Shown here one piece after another: positions 55,652 to 63,989 of a DNA stretch of 64,000 nt; positions within the stretch are counted from its first letter, which is position 1, and each line of letters begins with the position of its first letter. The translations under genes and the position numbers were made by a program. The notes under the pieces were generated by a model. That model saw only the letters and a list, made by a program, of their open reading frames with translations. It was not told where the DNA came from and did not search any database. Source of the stretch: Desulfobacterales bacterium (GTDB lineage Bacteria > Desulfobacterota > Desulfobacteria > Desulfobacterales > JAAELO01); NCBI GenBank assembly GCA_024226555.1, contig JAAELO010000011.1, positions 40,517 through 104,516 of the forward strand, written 5' to 3'.

Positions 55652-57478
55652 CTAAGCACCAATTAGGTTTAGTGCTGCCTGAGGTAGTTGATTTGCCTGA
55701 GCAAGCATTGATATACCGGCCTGCTGTAGTATTTGAGCCTTTGTCAGCTTAGCAGTTTCCTGAGCATAATCAGCATCCTGTATTCTGGATCTAGAAGCTG
55801 AAATATTTTCTGAAACATTTGACAGGTTAGAAATAGTTGCAATAAATCTGTTCTGATACGCACCCAGATTACTTCGCATCTGATCGATATAACCAATCGC
55901 TTTATCTATTACTGAGATACCATCGTTAGAACCTATTTGGGTAGTAATATTCACATCATTTACAGAGAATATTTTAGAAGATTGAACCTGTTTATCATTT
56001 TTATTAAGTATATTTTGTCCAACGCCGCCTTCATCTGCACTGAAGTTTTTCTCACCTTCCATTAGGACATAACCACGTATACTCATAAGGTTAAATTGTT
56101 CTCTGTCTTCCCCAACCTTAAGACCTACATCAGTTTTATTTGCTTCAAACTCAATTTCTTCACCATCATCATTCGTAATCATTTCGCCTTCAGCAATATA
56201 CTGACCACTACCATCGGGATGCAGATATAATTTTTCATCATTGGCATTAACTGCCCAGAACTGAGGTTTTCCAGTAACAAGATCAAGTTCGGCTGAGCCA
56301 TCCATATCTGTAACTTTATCGCCATAATAAACATTCGTTTCATTACCATCTTTATCTATAACAGTAACATTTTCTCTGAGCTTCTCTCCTTTTTCATCAA
56401 GAATGATCTTACCCTCTTCGTCTCTTGTATAGATGTAAACTGTTTTTGCTTCCAGGCTGGGATCAAGCCTTTTTAGCTTTTTTGTTCCTGACTCTTCATC
56501 TGAGTGGTTTACATTAACAGTCCAGTCTACATTCACAGAATCAGTTCTTCTTAGCTCAATTGTATCACCATCGTGATCGATAAGATTAATTTCAGTTCCT
56601 TCAGAATTCATTGTAGCGACAACACCAGTTCTACTTGCCTGGTCATTTATTGAATCCACAAGGTCCTGCAAGTTTCCGTCTTTTCCAACAGTAGCTGCTA
56701 TTGTACCTGTATATCCATTTGCCATGATTTCAAGTTTGTAATCCTGATCTTTTTCAATTCCGGATAATACAAAAGAAGTTCTTGCTGTGGAAGACACACC
56801 AGTGTCTCCTATTTTATAGTTAATTTTTTTCGAGATTGTTTTAGCATCATCTCTAATGTCAATTTCAATGTCAGCACTACCCTTGGATCCATTTAAAACA
56901 AGCTCATCGCCACCAAGTTCTGTTAACGTACCATATTCTGCTGATCCTTCAACCCAGCTCTGGAATGCTCCAAGTGAAGTTCCTCTTGCGTCTCCTGTTG
57001 CAATGTTTATTACCTGGTTTGCCATTGCTCCAATATGGAATTTTGCAACTCCAAATGATCCGTCAAGTATGTTCCTGTTATTAAACTGTGTTGTTTCTGC
57101 AATTCTGTTAAGTTCTGATGAAAGCTGGTTTACTTCATCCTGTAGAGATGATCTGTCAGATGCACTATTTGTATCGTTGGCAGATTGAATTGCAAGTTCT
57201 CTCATTCTTTGAAGGATTGCTGTTGATTCCTGCAACGCTCCTTCAGCAGTTTGAGCAAGAGAGATACCATCATTAGCGTTACGTACAGCCTGATTAAGAC
57301 CTCTTACCTGAGAAGTCATTCTATCTGAAATTGCAAGACCTGCTGCATCATCTTTTGCCGAGTTAATTCTGTAACCTGAAGATAATCTCTGAAGTGCTGT
57401 TGCCTGAACATCACCTGATTTTAAAAGATTTCTTTGAGCGGTTAACGAAGGTACATTGGTGTTTACTGTAATAGCCAT
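55652..57478 (-). CDS. Flagellin 4
   Basis: A 608-residue flagellin starting [50 protein letters not shown] and ending [29 protein letters not shown], with one extra residue at the C-terminus. It has the IN-type segment ([29 protein letters not shown]) and a longer version of the shared insert ([15 protein letters not shown]...PQFWAVN...[16 protein letters not shown]). GGGAGGAATGAAAA precedes the ATG. It has the clearest promoter of the four: sigma-28 at 57587-57613. Confidence 0.97.
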   Translation of the reverse strand: MAITVNTNVPSLTAQRNLLKSGDVQATALQRLSSGYRINSAKDDAAGLAISDRMTSQVRGLNQAVRNANDGISLAQTAEGALQESTAILQRMRELAIQSANDTNSASDRSSLQDEVNQLSSELNRIAETTQFNNRNILDGSFGVAKFHIGAMANQVINIATGDARGTSLGAFQSWVEGSAEYGTLTELGGDELVLNGSKGSADIEIDIRDDAKTISKKINYKIGDTGVSSTARTSFVLSGIEKDQDYKLEIMANGYTGTIAATVGKDGNLQDLVDSINDQASRTGVVATMNSEGTEINLIDHDGDTIELRRTDSVNVDWTVNVNHSDEESGTKKLKRLDPSLEAKTVYIYTRDEEGKIILDEKGEKLRENVTVIDKDGNETNVYYGDKVTDMDGSAELDLVTGKPQFWAVNANDEKLYLHPDGSGQYIAEGEMITNDDGEEIEFEANKTDVGLKVGEDREQFNLMSIRGYVLMEGEKNFSADEGGVGQNILNKNDKQVQSSKIFSVNDVNITTQIGSNDGISVIDKAIGYIDQMRSNLGAYQNRFIATISNLSNVSENISASRSRIQDADYAQETAKLTKAQILQQAGISMLAQANQLPQAALNLIGA

Positions 57479-57505
57479 TTTTCATTCCTCCCTGAGTTTA
57501 AATCC

Positions 57506-57519
57506 TGACATCCTTGTCA
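57506..57519 (-). promoter_or_regulatory. Predicted CsrA-binding hairpin in the fla4 leader
   Basis: mRNA TGAC-AAGGAT-GTCA. The full ACAAGGATGT core matches the known CsrA consensus (RUACARGGAUGU) closely. The stem differs from fla2/fla3 (CGGC/GCCG) by compensated changes. 28 nt before the start codon. Confidence 0.82.
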
Positions 57520-57532
57520 TTTGTTTTAATTA

Positions 57533-57550
57533 CCAGCTCAGTCCAGCTGG
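57533..57550 (-). promoter_or_regulatory. Second GGA-loop hairpin in the fla4 leader
   Basis: mRNA CCAGCT-GGACTG-AGCTGG, a perfect 6-bp stem with GGA opening the loop, 13 nt upstream of the first hairpin. A possible second CsrA site, as in the two-site leader known for B. subtilis hag. Confidence 0.6.
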
Positions 57551-57586
57551 GAGTTTAAAAATTCTTGTTTTTCAAACTCACAATAC

Positions 57587-57613
57587 TAATCGGGTTAATC
57601 TCACAAAAACTTA
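57587..57613 (-). promoter_or_regulatory. Sigma-28 (FliA)-type promoter of fla4
   Basis: On the minus strand, TAAG (57613-57610), a 15-nt spacer, then CCCGATTA (57594-57587); consensus TAAA-N15-GCCGATAA. Predicted leader of about 100 nt containing both GGA hairpins. Confidence 0.6.
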
Positions 57614-57749
57614 ATAAAAAAAGTTATTAAATCCCCATATTTCTTTAGCAGACCTATGGAAAGATACGATATATAGGGTTTTACAGAGTAAAATAAATTT
57701 GTATGGATATTGGTATTATTAGTGGAGTTAAGATATCCTTTTATATAAA

Positions 57750-57814
57750 GGGAACCTCTAATAATTAGAATTTCCCTTAAGAAGTTCGGTAAAAAGTGGT
57801 TGTGAGAGATTCCC
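57750..57814. mobile_element. Short MITE derivative (65 bp)
   Basis: Left end GGGAACCTCTAATAATTAGAAT, right end TGAGAGATTCCC, flanked by TAAA on both sides. The interior is largely deleted. The rest of the gap 57614-57965 has no gene. Confidence 0.8.
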
Positions 57815-57965
57815 TAAAGGCAGATCTCAAGTTGATTTATCTCTAATGTTATGTTGATTAAAAAACAGGTGAAAATGGGAGTTATATGAAATTGATTAAG
57901 AAATAAATGCAAAGTTTTACATAAAGCTTAGACTATGTGAAAATATAAGACGCAAACTTCTTAAT

Positions 57966-58337
57966 TCATTCATCATCTTCGTCTTTATCAAAAGAGCTTA
58001 AAACCATAGTCGTCATGCGCAAAGCTGCTTCAATTTGATCAATATTAAGATCAGGGTACTGTTTTGCTAAAAATTCATAGACTCTTTCATCTTCAAGATA
58101 CCAGACAATATCAGATACAAGGACATCATGATCTTTTATTTTGAGTCCCTTTACGTTGGCCGGTCCCCTGTTTCTTTCGCAGACGCCATATTCGATATTT
58201 TCCGCACATTTTAAATTGTCTCTTGATTCGGAACCAAATTCGAGGAAAGCATCAAAAAGAGCTAAATTAGCATCTTCATCGCTTATTGACCCTACCCACA
58301 GTTTAAGTAATCTTTTCGCAAAACTATTTCTTTTCAT
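57966..58337 (-). CDS. Hypothetical acidic protein
   Basis: A 123-residue cytoplasmic protein (MKRNSFAKRLLKLWVGSISDEDANLALFDAFLEFGSESRDN...), with two Cys in the middle (LKCAENIEYGVCERN) and an acidic tail (SFDKDEDDE). The middle part KDHDVLVSDIVWYLEDERVYEFLAKQYPDLN looks helical. No family recognised. AAGAAGGTAATAT precedes the ATG. It is divergent from the nicotinamidase gene and downstream of no obvious partner. Confidence 0.6.
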   Translation of the reverse strand: MKRNSFAKRLLKLWVGSISDEDANLALFDAFLEFGSESRDNLKCAENIEYGVCERNRGPANVKGLKIKDHDVLVSDIVWYLEDERVYEFLAKQYPDLNIDQIEAALRMTTMVLSSFDKDEDDE

Positions 58338-58555
58338 AATATTATATTACCTTCTTATTAATAATTATTAACAATACAGGAAGAAGAAATAAAGAAATAT
58401 TTCAATTATTAATAAAATTTATTCTCTTGTATAACTGAAACATCCTTTTTTAAAGAGTTTTTCATTTATATGGTTTTTTTGTAAAAATTGTTTTATACAA
58501 ATTCTGTTTTATCTTTCAATAAAAAGTTAATATTTTAGCATAAAGGACATAAATA

Positions 58556-59173
58556 ATGAAACGAAAAGCACTAATCTTAGTGGATATTCAAAATGATTTT
58601 ATACCTGGCGGAGCTTTGGCTGTTGAAAAAGGGGATGAAGTTGTCGCAGTTGCAAATAGCATAATGGAAAAATTTGATATAGTTGTGGCAAGTCAGGATT
58701 ATCATCCAAAAAATCACCTCTCTTTTGCAAGTCAGCATGAAGGGAAGAATATAGGTGATGTTATCGATTTAAAAGGTTTACCTCAAAATCTCTGGCCGGA
58801 TCATTGTATTGAAAATACCAAAGGGTCAGAGTTTGTTAAAGGTCTTGATGTTTCAAAAATCAATGAAGTTTTTCAAAAAGGTATGGACAGAGAGATTGAC
58901 AGTTATAGTGCTTTTTTTGACAATGGAAGAAAAAAAGCAACTGGATTAAGTACATACCTTGGAAAAAGAATGATTGATGAAGTATATGTTATGGGTCTTG
59001 CAACAGATTATTGTGTTAAATTTACAGCTCTTGATTCATTACATTTAGGTTTTAATACAAAAGTAATTAAAGAGGGTATCAGGGCAGTTGAGTTAGAGGC
59101 TGGTGATTCAGAAAAAGCGATTAAAGATATGGAAAATCCAGGTATTGAAATGGTTAGTATAGATGACCTTTAG
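58556..59173 (+). CDS. pncA: Nicotinamidase (PncA family)
   Basis: A 205-residue cysteine hydrolase converting nicotinamide to nicotinate for NAD salvage. The opening LILVDIQNDFIPGGALAV contains catalytic Asp10. Metal ligands are in ASQDYHPKNHLSFASQH, the catalytic Lys lies in VFQKGMDREIDSYSAFFDN, and the nucleophile is Cys153 in GLATDYCVKFTALDS. Length is normal. AAAGGACATAAATA precedes the ATG. It is monocistronic, with a terminator shared with the convergent gene at 59214. Confidence 0.95.
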   Translation: MKRKALILVDIQNDFIPGGALAVEKGDEVVAVANSIMEKFDIVVASQDYHPKNHLSFASQHEGKNIGDVIDLKGLPQNLWPDHCIENTKGSEFVKGLDVSKINEVFQKGMDREIDSYSAFFDNGRKKATGLSTYLGKRMIDEVYVMGLATDYCVKFTALDSLHLGFNTKVIKEGIRAVELEAGDSEKAIKDMENPGIEMVSIDDL

Positions 59174-59181
59174 ACACTTTT

Positions 59182-59207
59182 TAGAAGAGGTTACAAAACC
59201 TCTTCTA
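59182..59207. terminator. Bidirectional terminator between pncA and the LPP20-like gene
   Basis: 11-bp stem TAGAAGAGGTT / AACCTCTTCTA with a 4-nt loop and T-rich sides in both directions. Confidence 0.85.
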
Positions 59208-59213
59208 TAATTT

Positions 59214-60356
59214 TTATTTTACAATGGATTCAGGTTGATTTTTTTTGTGCCATTTACAGGATTTACATAATCTTGCAGAGTTCAAACGGAAACCTTCAGG
59301 TTTTACAATACAGCTGACTATCCCGTTTTTAAATATTATCCAGTATTTTTTATACCTGAATCCCCTTTCAACAATTGGAAGATAATATGTCTTTGTTTTT
59401 TGAATAGGTTTTCCAAGCATTTTAGTTACCTGTTTCTGTGACATCCCTATTTTAATGTAATACCTTATTATATCTTTAAGATAATCCCTTGTTTTGTAAA
59501 AGAGATTACGATAATGTTTTTTATCTTTTTGTTTAAATTTTGAACGATTCAGAACTGTAAAATTAACTCTGGAAAGTAGTGCTATTGCCTGATTTATATT
59601 TATGATTTTGGTTTTTCTTTTACTAGATGAAAGAGATCGATTGTAGTATGGAAATATTTTTTTAAGCTTTAATAGCTCTATATAACCCTTTGCATTATCA
59701 ATGATCGTAGTAATTTTTTTAGTATTTCTATTGAAGTAAAAGGTGTAATTTCTATTAGTAATCCCACTGATATTAAGAGCTCTAAAATCTATCTTCTTTA
59801 ATAGTTTATTTGCATCTTTAAGATATTTTACTCTCTCATCTGTTTTCAACTGTTCATTGCCTGCAAGTATAAAAAGGGATTCTGAGCTGTTAAATTTCCT
59901 GATATTTTCCATCTGAATCTTTAGCATTTTGTTTGCAACTTTTTTGTCCAATTTCACCCTAACATACAAAATACAGCCATTCCTGTTAAGCCACCTACCC
60001 TCCTGTTCAATATTACCAAGACTCATATTTACTATATGATGACTTATTTTTTCTGTTAAATTCCTGTTTTGATCACTGGATTTGTAGATATTTACTTCAT
60101 TCCGAACAAAAACCTGTATGCTTGCGGCAAGATCCTGCACGGCTCTGTTTTTTGCTTCCGATATTTGGCCTGTAGGGCCATATTCACTTTTACCGGATTC
60201 ACCTGTTCCAACATAATACCCATTGATCTCAGGAGTTCCTTTCACAACCCAAAAAGGTGCTTCTGTTTCAGGAAGAAAATTACATCTGTAATTTTTTGGG
60301 CCAAAACATGAACTAAGTGTAACAACAATGACAAGCAATAATATTTTAAAATTCAT
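59214..60356 (-). CDS. LPP20-family lipoprotein with a C-terminal BamE/SmpA-like domain
   Basis: A lipoprotein of about 380 residues (lipobox LSSC, Cys17 from this start). The first domain, PFWVVKGTPEINGYYVGTGESG...GQISEAKNRAVQDLAASIQVFVRNEV, matches the LPP20 family. A Lys/Arg-rich helical middle of about 150 residues follows. The end, IGMSQKQVTKMLGKPIQKTK...YKKYWIIFKNGIVSCIV, resembles the BamE/SmpA fold (GMsxxqVxxlLGkP...f.nG.v). The final segment has CKSCKWHKK. Start chosen at the ATG giving a normal signal peptide; a frame 11 codons longer exists but lacks a ribosome site. Confidence 0.7.
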   Translation of the reverse strand: MNFKILLLVIVVTLSSCFGPKNYRCNFLPETEAPFWVVKGTPEINGYYVGTGESGKSEYGPTGQISEAKNRAVQDLAASIQVFVRNEVNIYKSSDQNRNLTEKISHHIVNMSLGNIEQEGRWLNRNGCILYVRVKLDKKVANKMLKIQMENIRKFNSSESLFILAGNEQLKTDERVKYLKDANKLLKKIDFRALNISGITNRNYTFYFNRNTKKITTIIDNAKGYIELLKLKKIFPYYNRSLSSSKRKTKIININQAIALLSRVNFTVLNRSKFKQKDKKHYRNLFYKTRDYLKDIIRYYIKIGMSQKQVTKMLGKPIQKTKTYYLPIVERGFRYKKYWIIFKNGIVSCIVKPEGFRLNSARLCKSCKWHKKNQPESIVK

Positions 60357-60565
60357 CTCTCTCATCTTATCCATATGTATAGGGGCCATAAATATATAAA
60401 TCGAAACTATACTTCAGTTCTATAATAGTTTCCAGAAAATTATAATTATTTTTAAAGGATATCTAACTCCAGAATATCATGAATAATTTATTTACATATG
60501 CATAAAATGCCTCTTCAAGGCCATTTAGGGCATTTCTATACAGAATAATAAAAGGAAAACATAAA

Positions 60566-60637
60566 ATATTGTGATAGGGATTCCCCCTTCAGGCTTATAC
60601 TATATTGTGATAGGGATTCCCCCTTCAGGCTTATACT
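60566..60637. repeat. 36-bp unit duplicated exactly in tandem
   Basis: Two identical copies (60566-60601, 60602-60637), each starting ATATTGTGATAGGGATTCCC and ending GGCTTATACT, with no spacer. They abut the MITE at 60641 (3 bp between). Confidence 0.9.
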
Positions 60638-60640
60638 ATA

Positions 60641-60765
60641 GGGAATCTCTAATAACTGATCTTTTTGCGAAACACATCGTTATAACAAAAATAAAACTGT
60701 AGTAAAATCAACTCGTTGTTTTTTGTTATGCCTTATTTTTCATCAAAAATTCTAATTATTAGAGG
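60641..60765. mobile_element. MITE-like element overlapping the 3' end of the exporter gene
   Basis: Left end GGGAATCTCTAATAACTGATC, right end TTCTAATTATTAGAGG (final TTCCC missing), with CTATA on both sides. The right end lies inside the last codons of the exporter gene at 60752. Confidence 0.88.
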
Positions 60766-63196
60766 CTATAGCTACCTCTTTTTCTTTAGTCGCCAGCATC
60801 ATGATCGCAGGTGCCAGTAAGAAGTCTGCAAAAAGCGCAAGAATTATTGCAATTCCGGTAAAAAGGCCAAACTTTATACTGTGATTAAGGGTTGCCGATA
60901 TTAAAACAAAGAAATTTAATGAAAGAACAATAGATGTTATCAACATCGCGCGACCTGTTCCAAGTAGTGTCTTTCTGATTGCTTCCTCCGGGCTTCCAGT
61001 GATGTCATAATATTTTTTAAAGTTATACATAAAGTGGATGGTATCATCCACAACGAGACCTAAGGCAATACTCCCTATAAAAAGTGTATTAATATCGAGA
61101 TTTAAACCGGCAATACCAATCAGTCCCATAACCATAAATATGGGAAGAAGATTTGGATTCATGCTTAGAAGCCCTAATTTAAAGTCTCCCACAAGAAGAA
61201 GCATAAAAATTGTTATAACAAAAAGAGCTACAATATAACTATCCAACATACTTTTGAGTGCTGCCGGAATAGTCCTTGCCATGATTGCTGAAAGTCCGGT
61301 AACAGTTACCTTAGCCATTCCCTTAAATTCATCATCAAACATCTTAATAAGCTGATCCAGAAATTTTTCATACTCAACAGAATCTACCCATTTGGTTCTT
61401 ATTGAAAATCGGGTTTTACTGAAAAGAGAATCACAGATTTGTTCAAGATCATCTGTGCCTCCGTTTTCAAACATAAACAAATTCTCAGCAATTTTCTCAC
61501 GCTTTTGGGGGATTGAATAATACTCAATTCTGTTTTCATGTAATGCCTGATTTGTTTCTTTTACGATATCGTTAATTGTGACAATTTTCCCAACATAAAT
61601 AGAATCAGATTTTATCCTGATTATTTTGTTTGTAAGCCTCTCAATACTATTCAGTATCTCTGGATCATACAAGCCATCTTCTTTTCCAGTGTCTATCACT
61701 ACTTCAAAAGCAACTGTTCCTTCCAGTTTTGATTCAATATATTTCAGATCAACTTTAACAGGATGTTTATCCGGGAAATAGGATAATATATAGCTTGAAA
61801 ATTCAAGCTGGCATATGTAATAAACTGAAACGATAAAGAAAAAAAATGAAACGATGATGATTTGAACCGGGTAGCGTATCGAAATATTGGAAAAGTACAG
61901 TAATACCTTGCTTATTCGATCGGAATTATTTTCTTTTGCAACTGTTTGTTTTCTTACAATGGGAGTTACAGCAATCAGGGCTGGTAATAGGATGATAGTA
62001 AATATAAGAGCAAGCATTACACCAGCCGCTGCAAAATATCCCATTTCTGAAATGGTTGCAATTTCTGCTATTGAAAATGAAAGTAATCCTGCAGCAGTAG
62101 TTATGCTTGTCATTACAATGGCAAGCCCTGAATGCCCCATTGCATAACAAATAGCATCCTCTTTACTACTCCCTTCCTCATATTTTCTATAGAAAATTGA
62201 AAGCACATGAACCGCATCTGCAATGCCAACTGCAACAAGAAACCCGGGAAGTACATTTGTCATTATCGATATTGGTGTGTTGGTAAATGCCATCAGGCCG
62301 AGAGTGGATATCATGGATGTATTAACAATAACAAATGGCATTATAACACCAGAAATGCGCCTGAAAAGAAGGAAGAGAAATACAACTATCACCACAGTCA
62401 TTATCTTCATCAGTCGCTTTGTATCAGCAGAAGTTGTTACATTAAAAATATCAACTACAACTGAACCACCTGAAAATGTCAGTTTAAATTTTTTTTGCTG
62501 ATACTCAGCAATAATAGTTCGAACGGCAGCATTTACCGCAGCTTTTTCGTCTGCAGAGATATAATGCCAGCTATCGTCCTCTTCAACAGATTCCTCTTCA
62601 TCAAAAACATCATCCAAATCATCGTCAATATTATCTGTCGACCGCTCTTTTTCAGGGTTATCACTCACTCTTGCAACAGTTTCCAACATGATTACAGTGC
62701 TTTTTTTATCAGATGAGAGAATATAGTTGCTGTAAAAAGGGTTTTTAAGGGCTCTTTTTTTGATTTCAGACAGATCCCGGTTTTCAAAATCCTTCATCAA
62801 CTCATCAACATATAACGTACCATTTTTTTCATGGGTATTACGTATTGAAATAAGGCTTTTAACTTTATTCAGATAAGGCACTTTCTTTTTAAGATCATTG
62901 TGAAGTTTTTCAAGTCTTTTTAAAAACTGTTTATCAAAAATATCAGGTGCTTCTATAAGAACTGTTATAATATCAGTTCTTCCAAACTGATCTCTGTATT
63001 TATTATATTCTATAAGGCTTGTATCTTTCTCATGAAGCATAGATTCTGTTGCAGTATCCACAGTAAGCCTGAAAACAGAAGAGCTCATCAAACCGATCAT
63101 TACAAACATCAGAACCAGATATTTTATTTTATGTCGATAAATGTTTCGGGTAAAATTTTCAAAAATCAATTCTATTTTATCTCTTAAATCAGACAT
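60752..63196 (-). CDS. RND-superfamily exporter, HAE3/MMPL type
   Basis: An 814-residue inner-membrane protein with two repeats, each having one N-terminal membrane segment, a periplasmic loop (about residues 45-255 and 455-640) and a five-helix sterol-sensing-like block. Repeats are visible as VLPGFLVAVGIADAVHVLSIFYRKYEEGSSKEDAI and FIGSIALGLVVDDTIHFMYNFKKYYDITGSPEEAI, the paired TM4 motifs with the proton-relay Asp residues. An acidic insert (DNIDDDLDDVFDEEESVEEDD) lies in the first loop. Likely exports lipids or hydrophobic compounds. The terminal SNN and stop codon are contributed by the MITE at 60641. AGAGGAAAATA precedes the ATG. Confidence 0.9.
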   Translation of the reverse strand: MSDLRDKIELIFENFTRNIYRHKIKYLVLMFVMIGLMSSSVFRLTVDTATESMLHEKDTSLIEYNKYRDQFGRTDIITVLIEAPDIFDKQFLKRLEKLHNDLKKKVPYLNKVKSLISIRNTHEKNGTLYVDELMKDFENRDLSEIKKRALKNPFYSNYILSSDKKSTVIMLETVARVSDNPEKERSTDNIDDDLDDVFDEEESVEEDDSWHYISADEKAAVNAAVRTIIAEYQQKKFKLTFSGGSVVVDIFNVTTSADTKRLMKIMTVVIVVFLFLLFRRISGVIMPFVIVNTSMISTLGLMAFTNTPISIMTNVLPGFLVAVGIADAVHVLSIFYRKYEEGSSKEDAICYAMGHSGLAIVMTSITTAAGLLSFSIAEIATISEMGYFAAAGVMLALIFTIILLPALIAVTPIVRKQTVAKENNSDRISKVLLYFSNISIRYPVQIIIVSFFFFIVSVYYICQLEFSSYILSYFPDKHPVKVDLKYIESKLEGTVAFEVVIDTGKEDGLYDPEILNSIERLTNKIIRIKSDSIYVGKIVTINDIVKETNQALHENRIEYYSIPQKREKIAENLFMFENGGTDDLEQICDSLFSKTRFSIRTKWVDSVEYEKFLDQLIKMFDDEFKGMAKVTVTGLSAIMARTIPAALKSMLDSYIVALFVITIFMLLLVGDFKLGLLSMNPNLLPIFMVMGLIGIAGLNLDINTLFIGSIALGLVVDDTIHFMYNFKKYYDITGSPEEAIRKTLLGTGRAMLITSIVLSLNFFVLISATLNHSIKFGLFTGIAIILALFADFLLAPAIMMLATKEKEVAIASNN

Positions 63197-63394
63197 TATT
63201 TTCCTCTTTGCAGTAAATAATAAATACAGATAAAAAATGTGGCATAAAACTATAGGTTTATTAATGAAAACTCAAGCTAAGAAAAGAAATAGTTCAGCTT
63301 AAAACAGGTGTATCTGATGTTACTTTTATTCTATAATCAGATACATTCTTTTGATAATCTTGAAGAAGAAACTAAATTGTGCCAGAATAAGTGA

Positions 63395-63850
63395 ATGAAG
63401 AAACTCTTTTTTATATTTTTCCTTTTTATTTCTTATGGTTGCAGCGATGGAATTGAAGGGACGAAACTCAATGAAATTGATAAAATTGGGAAAGTTATTT
63501 TTCATAAAGAAGGAGAGTTACCATTAAAATGGTCTTTGAGAAACGATTTTGGTCTAAAAGTCATAAATGATATAGGATGGTTCAAAGAAACTGCTCATTT
63601 TTATTTTATTTCGGGTGAAGAAAAAAAAGAATATAAAACCACAGATTTAAAAAAATTATTTTTTTTAATAAAATCATATGTCCCTCCAGGGTCAACCATC
63701 GATAATTACACAACATGTACAAACGGTTGGCACTATAAACTCGATGAGACCATATTGCCCCGTATTGCCAGATTTTGTGAGGATAATGGTATTATATATT
63801 ATTCTGGTCCTGAAAACCTTCTCTGTACCTGTGGAAAAAACGGGCCTTAA
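63395..63850 (+). CDS. Hypothetical lipoprotein
   Basis: A 151-residue protein with lipobox SYGC (Cys16). The mature part has YTTCTNGWHYKLDETILPRIARFCEDNGIIYYSGPENLLCTCGKNGP with four Cys that may form disulfides. No family recognised. The ribosome site is weak (AAGTGA). It is divergent from the exporter gene across a 198-bp gap without other features. A MITE follows 10 bp after its stop. Confidence 0.6.
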   Translation: MKKLFFIFFLFISYGCSDGIEGTKLNEIDKIGKVIFHKEGELPLKWSLRNDFGLKVINDIGWFKETAHFYFISGEEKKEYKTTDLKKLFFLIKSYVPPGSTIDNYTTCTNGWHYKLDETILPRIARFCEDNGIIYYSGPENLLCTCGKNGP

Positions 63851-63860
63851 TTTTATTCAA

Positions 63861-63989
63861 GGGAATCTCTAATAATTAGAATTTTTGATGAAATACAAGG
63901 CTGAGAAAAAAACAATGGGTTGATTTTACTACAGTTGTTTTTTTTGAAAAAGCAGTATTTCGCAAAAAGATCAGTTATTAGAGGTTCCC
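63861..63989. mobile_element. MITE-like element (129 bp)
   Basis: Left end GGGAATCTCTAATAATTAGAAT, right end GATCAGTTATTAGAGGTTCCC, flanked by TCAA on both sides. Termini intact, so it is a good reference copy. Confidence 0.92.

Noticed and set aside
60566..60637. Possible CRISPR array (36-bp repeat)
   Set aside because: The two units are directly adjacent with no spacer, and no cas gene is in the window.
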